Assembly (NCBI GenBank): GCA_013397075.1
Contig: VWZS01003947.1
Span: forward strand, 1,239,322-1,303,321
Reading direction: 5' to 3'
Source: Rhabdornis inornatus
Taxonomy: Eukaryota > Chordata > Aves > Passeriformes > Rhabdornithidae
Length of the DNA: 64,000 bases
In this document: piece by piece, positions 55,101 through 64,000 of the stretch
How positions within the stretch are numbered: the first letter of the stretch is position 1
Layout: every line of letters starts with the position of its first letter
The notes under the pieces: generated by a model
The model's database searches: none
What the model was told of the DNA's origin: nothing
What the model saw: only the letters and a program-made list of their open reading frames with translations
Made by a program: the position numbers and the translations under genes

Positions 55101-56559
55101 TAGGTCTCCAAAAATCCAGAATAGAAAGCTTTACATGTTACAATCCTGTGTACATTAGAGGACTAAGAAAACTCCAGAAATATTGTGCTCAGAAGATTCA
55201 CAGGTAGTCAATTGTAAGCAAATGCTAAACAATAGTTTGCATTTATGTTTGCATTGTTTCAAAGTCTACAAAGACAACACAGTTCAGATTTAATCAACCA
55301 ATAAAATTAGGCTTCCTTTGTACATATCTATGCTTTCAAGTCTACTTCCTCTATTAATTGCTGGAGTTACGAGGTTCAAGAGTTTTACCCAAGATTAATT
55401 GAGGTTATATGTTAAAATGCATGGTCAGAGTATGCTTGCTAGCATTAATCTATTCCTGGTTTGGAGAGCCTTTTATAATTTTCAGATAACTTATTTTCAA
55501 CATGATTATTTTACTTAATTATCCAAGCTGTTTTCTTCTTTGAATGAAAAGATATATAAAAATAACTTTCAAAATAAATAAGCAAAATAAAGTTATAATC
55601 CACTCTGAACTTCTGTTCACACTACTTGAAGAAAAATACTTCTTTGTTCTGTTATTTTATGCTTGTGGTAGTCATCTTGTAAAAACCACAAACCTTCTTT
55701 AATGGAAATGTTAGTCTTAATTCCTATTTATGGTTTTTCCAATAAATAGCCTAGTTGGCATTTTCTTCATGTCCTACTCCCATTTCCCAAAATTTCTTCC
55801 CCTGAATTAACACTTGCACCTTCCTGCTTACTTTATAAGGTAGCTCAGAGAGCTAGGAAATATCCAAGTCCTAGCCCTCACTCTTCTAAACCCTCTTTGG
55901 TTCTAAATAGTAGATTCCAGTACTGAAGCTGGTACAAACTGATCAGAGAAGGTCAAGATAAGAAGGAGATGAGCAGAATTCAATTCAGAAAGAAGATGCT
56001 AATTTTTACCTCTAAGAAAGTATAGTATTGGAACAAATCACTGAGCAGGTTAGTACATTTTTCAACACGTGGTGCACTTAGGAGAGCTCTGACCTAAGCA
56101 CAAAGCTTAGGTCAAAGAAAACAGCTGCAATGGTTTAATGCATTTCTACCCCCAGCTGTCCTGTCAGCCCCTCTGCCCGAGGACATTTCCACAACAGAAC
56201 TCTTTCAGCTCACAGTCGAGCACTTTTGCTTCAATTGCCTGAGAAGTCAGTTCATGCTAAAATGCTAGACTGTGAACCTCAGCTAGTGAGATACAGCTCT
56301 GCCCTGCCTTCTGCCAGCTATGGTGTAGAGGAGAAAAATGGTCAGAAGAACAACTACAGATAGCAGAGCTGCTGTGTGAAGCCCTTTCCTCACTCATCCT
56401 CTACTACTTACACCTACTCTCATGCTGTTCTCTCACTTCTGCCATGCAGCTCTTCGTGTAGCTGAATGGTGAACTGTCTGCTGAACTCAAATTAAAAATA
56501 ACACAGAAAAAGAAAAAAGCCACATCACTTACCCATTTTGATTCTCCATGCCACTGCAG
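52117..56559. other. No recognised gene
   Basis: AT-rich sequence. A 66-bp segment at 52409-52474 has a strong acceptor (cttctctccctgttcag) and a gtgggt donor on the plus strand, but no clear coding content. Nothing else stands out. Confidence 0.5.
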
Positions 56560-56665
56560 AGTGCCGTATTCAGAAATGCAGGAATATCTTGACATTTGGA
56601 AGAAGCAGCAGGAACAGGAACTACTTAAAATGGGATACAATGAAAAGCACTTCAAGTGTGCCTAA
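56560..56665 (+). CDS. Possible terminal coding exon, unrecognised
   Basis: After an acceptor (ccactgcag at 56551-56559) one base completes a codon, then 34 codons run to TAA at 56663: VPYSEMQEYLDIWKKQQEQE, continuing LLKMGYNEKHFKCA. It looks helical and charged, like the end of a small coiled-coil or axonemal protein. No upstream exon with matching phase is convincing, and the minus strand also carries a donor-like gtaagt nearby, so this may be chance. Confidence 0.2.
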
Positions 56666-59600
56666 AAGTGGTGTCTCCTTATGACACATACTACAACCCA
56701 GTGATCTGCTGGGCAGAACAAATGAAACGTTGTGTTATGTAGGAATTTTAACTGCTAATCATTGTGTCAGGCCTTAAATCATACACAAGTAAATCTGCTT
56801 CAGTTCATAGGCTTTAATGAAGCTGGAAATCCCATAAGCAAGAATGAATACAGTGTAGTGGCATGTCTTATCAAACAGTCTTCATTATATTGATAAAAAT
56901 TAATCAAAACATAGCACTTTGTCTCACTTTTTTTGGCTACATTCAAAACCTCTATACCTGAAATTCAGAAATTTTGAACTGACTTGTTAGAGGATTCTAG
57001 CAGCACCCTCAAAAAAGCAGTAATGATTAGAAGAAATCTCTAGGAAAAAGGTATTTCCTTTTAAGAAACCTCTAATTGTAAGGTCTATCAAATTTTTAGG
57101 TAAAAAATAATTTTAAATGTATTTTAATAGTAGCTTACTGAAGTTGGTAATTTTGAGGTAATTTGTAATACACAAACTCTCTTAAAATGCTTATCACCAC
57201 TTATGAAGGCAGCATCTATATTACTAAAATTCCAAGCTCTTAATAAATAAATGTACAGTTAATCTACCTAAGTATTTATAATTGGGTTTTTTCCTAGATA
57301 AAATAGTTTTTGCTTCCCTTTAAATAAACAAAACAACGAACAATCAGGTATATTCCTGGCAAAGAGCAGATGCCTTTTTTGATCCCTAGAGAAGGCAATG
57401 TATTGATCATATATTAATTAATTCCTGGAGCCTACTTTATGGAAAGTGCTGGGGGATTGTTGATCGAAAATGCCAGTAGGCATTAAAGTAGTAATTGAAT
57501 TATTTGAAATTTGTCAACATCTAAATTTCTACTGTACTTAGCAGGAATTCCCACTGTAAATATAATTGCTAGAATTAAGTAAAACTGTTTTATTCTTAGA
57601 CTGATTTTTTAGAAGGAAAATGCTGTTTTAAGCAAAGTAGGGAGCTGCTTCACACACAAATTTTCTTATATCATTAAAAATACCCAGGCAGAATAAATTC
57701 AGTAGTCTAAAATATATTCTTTGGGTTATTTTCTGTGTAATAGTCCATATTTCTGTACAACAGATTTTTTTATCCATCTATACAACAAAGTAAAAGAATG
57801 ACAACACAGTAAATACCAGGTTACAGCATTTCTGAAGGTTTTCTTTTTCCCAAATAAATGACAAAAGGCAAATTGGAACAGTAACAGTTTAAAATGTTAT
57901 AAAATAAAATTTAAAAAATAACCAGGCTTATGCTAATATAGTATGCAGTATTATTTTTAGCTCTATGCTTCATTAAACTTCAAGGTAGGTATCACTACAG
58001 TAACAGATTGACTTTACAATTCCAATATGCTAAAAAAATACCTTGTCAAATTAGTCATAAGCCCAGCTCTTACAAGGCTCTGCAAGTCTGGTGTTGCAGC
58101 TCTCATTGACCAGTTCTGCTACATGCTTTTACAGCAACACTGAAGTTCACAATAGAAGTTGTTATTTTTGTACTGCCCCCTCACAGCTCATTTAATTTCC
58201 GTATCACAGACACAAACACCATTCCATCCCTCCACCCATCAATATTATTCAATTGTTTTTAATCAGAGGTTATTTTAAACACAGATTATATATATTATGA
58301 AATTTGCAGCACAGTTGAACGAAGTTTTTGCCTGCACTAAGGGTATGTGGAGAGCACCCAAGAAGCAGACTGTGGTCAGAACTTATTAAAGCAGCCCAAA
58401 ACTGCTAAAGAAAATGCATCATGGAAGTGCAACTAAAGTAACTTTGTTATCTGACAGCATGGTATCTGTAAGAACATAGGCCTTAAAGATGTATTTTAAG
58501 ATTGCCCTGTATGAATCTACATTGGAAATCATGCCATCTGATTCCTTGTCTTTTGTTTAAAAGAAACCACAGCTACATTTTATATACAATCAAGTGTATT
58601 AAAAATTGCTAAATATATAAGAAATAAACTCTCGCAGTTAATTAAATCTTTTATTATCTCAGAGGTAACACACTGAACACATATCTTTTGTGCTAAAATG
58701 CATATATTCAGTGTCATTATGGTGAACAGTGCAACTCTTGTGCCTGCCCTGAGTTCTCATTGTACATAGGTTCAGATGTCCCTTTCCAAACACAGCATTC
58801 AAATGACAAAACCACCTCTCTCAGACAGAAGATAGCAGATAAAGCATTTTCTTTTGATCGAGCAGGCAATCAGACCCTTTCTAGATCTTTTATATTACAG
58901 TGCAGCTGAACAAAAGGAAACAATTCACAAACCCACATTTCCAACCCACAACACCTATCTTGGTTTGGGATCTGGCAGTATATCTGAAAAAAGGAAAAAA
59001 AAAGTAGTGGGTGAGGCAAACTGAACGATTCTCTGTTCGCAGAGAGTCTTTGTTAGACCTTTACACCTCTAGGAAGGGTTAAGTGGTAGCTGGTCAATGC
59101 AGTCATTGTAGTTGACACAAATAGTGTGATTTCTATGAAAATATTTCAAATTACTACAGACGCTTTCTGTTTTTCCTAGATAGGTATTAAATAATTTGTT
59201 ATAGTTTAGGCTGGCCTTGATGTGAAATTTACAGAGTTTTCAATCAACTTATTTTGTGACTTCCTCTTTACAGATAAACAAACAGACTTACTGTGTATTG
59301 ACATCCCAGCTTTTACCTGTTTTATCCCGCCTTCTTGTTCTCATTGTGCAATTGTCCACATAAAAAACCCATCTGTACACTATTGTTTGAACCTGGACTG
59401 ATTTACACTGAGGATATAGGTTTATATCTAGTTTTACTTCCAGTCAAACTCTAACCACAAATATAATTTCCCACCAGGAACTAATGGTTACAATTTGTTT
59501 TAATTTAAAACCAGAACAGAGTGGTAACTATGCAACTTTTCCATCTCTTTTTTTACCCTATCTATCTTCCCAGCCATCATGTGAGATTTAAAGTGCATTC

Positions 59601-62600
59601 TAAACAGAAGAAAATTACATTTTCAATAAAGTCGCTGTTTCTGATTTAAAACAAAATTAAATTAAGACCTGGATTTACAGGTCTAGCAAGAAAGAGTGCC
59701 CTTTTCACCACAGGCTATCCGTTGGTAATTAAATCACACCAGTAATCTGATATAGCATTAGATCTTTAGTAGCATGATAGCACTGTCACAGGCATTTTAC
59801 ATCCTAGAACCTGCAGTAAATTAAAAAGTCCTTGGAGACCATCACTACTTGACCTCTTGGTCTGCTGAATTCCAGGCAAGGCAGAAAAAAATCAGTTCTA
59901 CGTTTAGCAACCTCCTGCACATTAGTGCAGTGTCTTATTAATGCTTTCCTTCATTTTCTTCTATCTTTGGCAAGTACAGCTCCAGAATTGACCCTACCTA
60001 AGAAATTTGAGACAGCTGGTAAAGTTCCTGGGAGAGGCAAGCTGAAAACAATCTGTTGTAATTTGAAGGAGAATTAATCTGTAGCAAAGTGACTTCTGAT
60101 TTAGATAATCCTCACACATGCTTATTAGGCCTTCCCATTTGTACATTGTCTTCTTCAATTTGTTTCAGCTTTTCCGGGTGTTTTCATATTGACAAGTCCT
60201 TTGAATGTGGTACTCCTTATGCTGAAATTGTCTTCACATCTGCTGATGGCAGGTCTGAGTATTCTCTTTTGCATCTCTCCTGGGCAGGTGGATGGACCTT
60301 GGCTGGGTTTACTGGGGCCCAGCAGAACCATCAGTCCCCTCTGTGGCCATCGAAGCTGCCCAGTGAGGGAGGCACATGGCCCTTGACTGCAGTCAGGCTG
60401 AGCCCATTGCACGGCATTTCTCAGCAGCACTGAATTCACAGGGACAGTGACCCTGCTTGGCAGCTCTGCTTTGCAAACTTCTGCTTTCCTGACTCAAGAA
60501 GCAGCTCATTTGTCCCATAATCAGAAATGCTTCAATTGTTCAAGTCATAAGTGGCCCATGACCATGGAACATGCATTTGGTATCTGAAAGATATGACAGC
60601 CCATGGGATCAAACTGAGGTCAGCTTATGGTTCCCTTTTGGCTTGTTGTAGGTGTTTCATCCTGCAATTAAAACACTTAAAAGGAGGAAATAAGCCTTTT
60701 CTCTCTGCATTTCCATTTTGATATGAATATTTTTATCACCTCTTCTGCTACCTCAGTTCTGTACTCCCTCTTCAATATGTATGTGCTCTCAGCTCCTGGG
60801 CCTCTGAAGTCTGCAAACACACCTATTTTTATACACACATGTGTTAAATATGTTATATATACATATATATATGAATATTTTTCAGCAGGAGCAGTTCACT
60901 GAGCTGCCACCTCTGCATGGCTCCTGGCACAGAGGAGCCAGTATGTCCCTGAGCAGAAGTGAATGCAACCTTAGATGGCAGCAGCTGTTGAACAAGTGTG
61001 GCTGAGCCAGGTAGCTGTACCCTCAGCTACAACTGCAGAGAAGAAATGGATTTAAAGCCCCTCGCTGGTGCTCTGCTCTCCATCCCCTTCTTCAGTCCAG
61101 GCCTCCCCTGCCTCCGGGAGGAGTGGGCTCAGGAGACTGAACCAGCAGAAACATTTTAACCACTATTGTGGGCTTAGTTTATACCTAGTTTACGCTTTAG
61201 TTTATAGGGTAGGGAGCAGGTCAGAGGAGCACCCAGGTGGGCTCGGTGGGAGCCATGGCAGCATACTGGGAGGGAAGCAGCAGGACTGCCAGCTCTTGAT
61301 GTGCTGTGTAAAATTCACGTTTCCATCTCACTGCAAAAGCTGGCAGAGGGGATGACTGGGTATTTAACTAATATTTAGAGACTCATTACAAAAGAACATA
61401 GCACAGAGAAATAAAGAAAAAGGAAATATCTGTCTGTTGCAGCAGCCCCAAATTTTCGGGATGGAGTCGGGATAGTATAGATATGGGTGTGCCTCACTGC
61501 TGGTATGAAACAAGACAAAATAGAAAATAAGTGAGTCATGTAATAAGAACTGATTTTTTTTTAGCTGAATGCAGATAAGCAGTGCTGTGTTAGAACAAAA
61601 TCTGGGCTTTCAGGTTGAAAGAACACGACATCAGTGTGGAGTGATCAAAATATGTGTGTGACAATAGCTATTACATTTGGATTAGCTGAAACGATGACAC
61701 TTAGATTGTGCCTTTTAAGTAAGCATATCAAGGTTAAGAAGTGTAACAGTATCATTATTTCATAAGCATTGCAAGAAGCATGCAACTGGTGACTTGACTG
61801 GTGTGTCAGCCTGGGATCATTTACAGTTCTTTCTGTGCAGCCCTCCTGGGGCTGGCAGCAGAAGGGGCTACTGCCTTATCTTCAGCCCCCACAGCTGAAT
61901 TTTCTGGGCTGCAAACAGCTCTTCAGCCCCTGCTAAGTGTTGGCAGGGTCCTGTCATGCTACACTGTTCAAAAGTATTTTGTCTCCATCTTCATAAATAA
62001 AGAGATGCTATCAGGTAGGGAAAAAAAATACAAAGAAAAGAAAATAAGTGAGGGACTTTCCCTCTGAGTGGGACTTGGCAGACCTGCTGAAAGCTTGTTT
62101 GAAGACCCATACCACATTCCACATGGTGGGAGAGCAGAAGGAATGCTGTACTAATTCTCCCTGCAGCCAGGCTGATGTCCAGAGCAGATTTTTCACCGCA
62201 GATGAAATGGCAATATTCTGCCATGTAACTGTGTCCTGAGGGGCCGTTAAGCATTTTTTAACTTCAGTTTAGAGTTAAGAGGTAAGTCTGGTCTGTACTG
62301 CTACAAAATTTAACCACAAAAGAGCTGGAAATCCTGCTCTAGCAGACATTTTTACAGTCCACAATGGAGCACAGATGCTGACAGACAAAACCTTACTGTA
62401 AAAAAGTATGATGCTCCAGTCCTCAAGAAGTTATGATACAGCCCAACACAACGCAAAATATTTGAGACTGCAATTACTTTTGCAAATCTGCAGAGCAGAG
62501 CTAAAACTAAAGGATAAAATGCTTGTTTAGGCTTTAGTTCTGAAGTGCTGACTCTGCATTTTAACTTTAGTCACTAGCTCGAGCTTCAGTAACTGCTTTC

Positions 62601-64000
62601 AAATCTGTGCGTAGAGAGAAGGGGGAGGAATGCATCACTCTGGTGCATGACTGAATTCTCAGGGAGTTTCAGAACTGGAATCTCTTTCTGATCCAAGCAA
62701 TTAACCAACATTTCAAGCCTTGGCAGCTGTTTGTTTTCTGAAAGGAGGCAATTATATGACCACAGCAGCAGAATGACAGTGCAGGCAGAGAGCAGAGTAA
62801 ATCTTTCTTCAATTCCACTTCTGAATAATGAGCTCAGATTTTTATGAACTGGTCACACAAGAAAAAGGAGAAAAAGATTGCTTAGGACCACACTTGCATA
62901 CCCTCAAAAAATTCCCACTAGCTGGAATAGTAGTAAGTTGCAGTTCTCTCACAGTTATTCTGTGGAGCTGAAATACTGCTACATTTGCTCATAGGTCTTC
63001 AACTCAGAAAAGAAACAGTATTAGCAGTAAAAACACAGTAACTCATACATAAGCGCTCACAACGCCAAATCTAGCCAAGCACTTATTTTTTTTCTCCTTC
63101 AGACTCACTCACTGTCTTCAGGTACAAAAAAGTGTTAGTGTAACTAAGACAGATGTGAGACATAACCTCTTACAACAAAAGCCTTTCCTGCTCTTAGCAT
63201 ACCCAAAGATGTTGTAAATAATGTAGAAACAGTGTCTCAAGCTCTTGCTATTTCCGTCCTTGAGTATCTCAGTCTACAACGGTTTTTTTTCCTGCACTGT
63301 TACACGTGTGAGAACTGAGGGATTGCTTCTTGTTCAGCCACTTCCAGCAAACAGAATTCAGCCGTGGCAGGGTATGAACTACAAAATAGGAATAACTAAG
63401 TGCTTCTAGCAGAATGATATGAGCATTTAATAGCTTGTAAGTGCCTTGAATTATGAACTGTAGAGCACTTAAAGAACTATCTATCCACCTACCAAAGATT
63501 ATTCAGTCATACAAAATCTTGGCTTATGTTTTACAACGAATTTCAGCAAGGTTACACACCTGGAATAAAATTTTAAGTGAAGGAAGCATTAAGGACCTTT
63601 TAAGCATCCGCTTGTTTGACATTTTTTTCCAGCATCTGAAGTGTCTGCTATCAGATGCAGAACTAATAGGCAGAGTTGATTGGTTTTGTTTTCTCTTTCT
63701 TGAAGTGCCTGTGGTGTTTTGAGTAATAGTGACAGGGAGAGATTCAAAGAATAATTACAACATTGCTAAATGTTAATTTTTTGAAGGTAAAAAATCCTCT
63801 AATGATTTTCAAATCTAAATGTAGCTTTTGTAAAAGGCTAATATAGATTGTGATACAATGAGATCGTATACTATCCCACGTAGTAATTGCTGCTTAATAT
63901 ATGTATTGCTGAAAAGCTTTAGAGACTTAATAATAAAAAATAGGATTGCAATACTCATGATATTGTATCTTCAAGAATTACCAGGGTTTTAAATATTAAG
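56666..64000. other. Intergenic region, no recognised gene
   Basis: AT-rich, with a TA-rich microsatellite at about 60852-60873. Short reading frames, the longest being 114 codons at 60089-60433, show no splice context or recognisable domain. In human the next gene in this direction is MTF2, of which nothing is visible here. Confidence 0.55.
60852..60873. repeat. TA-rich microsatellite
   Basis: Short alternating TA/CATA run in the intergenic region. Confidence 0.8.

Overview
The window is vertebrate nuclear DNA, most likely from a bird. It carries fragments of CR1 retrotransposons (the dominant LINE of birds and other sauropsids), compact introns, and the gene order EVI5 (-) / RPL5 (+) / DIPK1A (-, formerly FAM69A), which is the order known from human chromosome 1p22. 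There are no operons, CRISPR arrays or bacterial features. Four single-base N gaps (24578, 46342, 46590, 51126) all lie in or beside GC-rich sequence, as expected of a draft assembly that failed in CpG islands.

Layout. 1-24.6 kb is the 5' half of EVI5 on the minus strand. Eight coding exons are visible, covering the N-terminal Ser/Thr-rich region, the whole Rab-GAP TBC domain with both catalytic fingers, and the start of the coiled coil. The rest of the gene lies off the left edge. Its CpG island is at about 24.3-25.0 kb. Two antisense CR1 fragments (26.2-26.6 and 27.15-27.63 kb) lie between it and the RPL5 island. RPL5 (27.9-34.4 kb, plus) is complete: eight exons, 297 residues, a 5'TOP-like start and a poly(A) signal. 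It hosts a C/D snoRNA that I identify as SNORD21/U21 from its boxes and its 28S guide, and a probable H/ACA snoRNA (SNORA66-like). DIPK1A converges on RPL5 from the right. Exons 2-5 (37.4-40.6 kb) and a separate first exon (46.4 kb) give a 428-residue ER kinase-like protein.

42.1-50.8 kb holds a 4223-bp sequence present twice, at an offset of 4472 bp and with only six substitutions noticed. Copy 1 ends exactly at one N and copy 2 begins exactly after another, with the 247-bp piece carrying DIPK1A exon 1 between them. This looks like two overlapping contig ends that were never merged. The exon-1 piece probably belongs in the CpG-island gap at 51126.

Right of the island (51.3-64 kb) no known gene is recognised. 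Two short coding segments on the plus strand, separated by an 85-bp intron with good splice signals and a preserved frame, suggest an unrecognised small gene head-to-head with DIPK1A (51777-52116). This is the best candidate for something undescribed. Other leads are a possible alternative first exon of DIPK1A that splices in frame to exon 2, palindromic sequences that place AATAAA on both strands between the convergent genes, and an 18-bp perfect hairpin.
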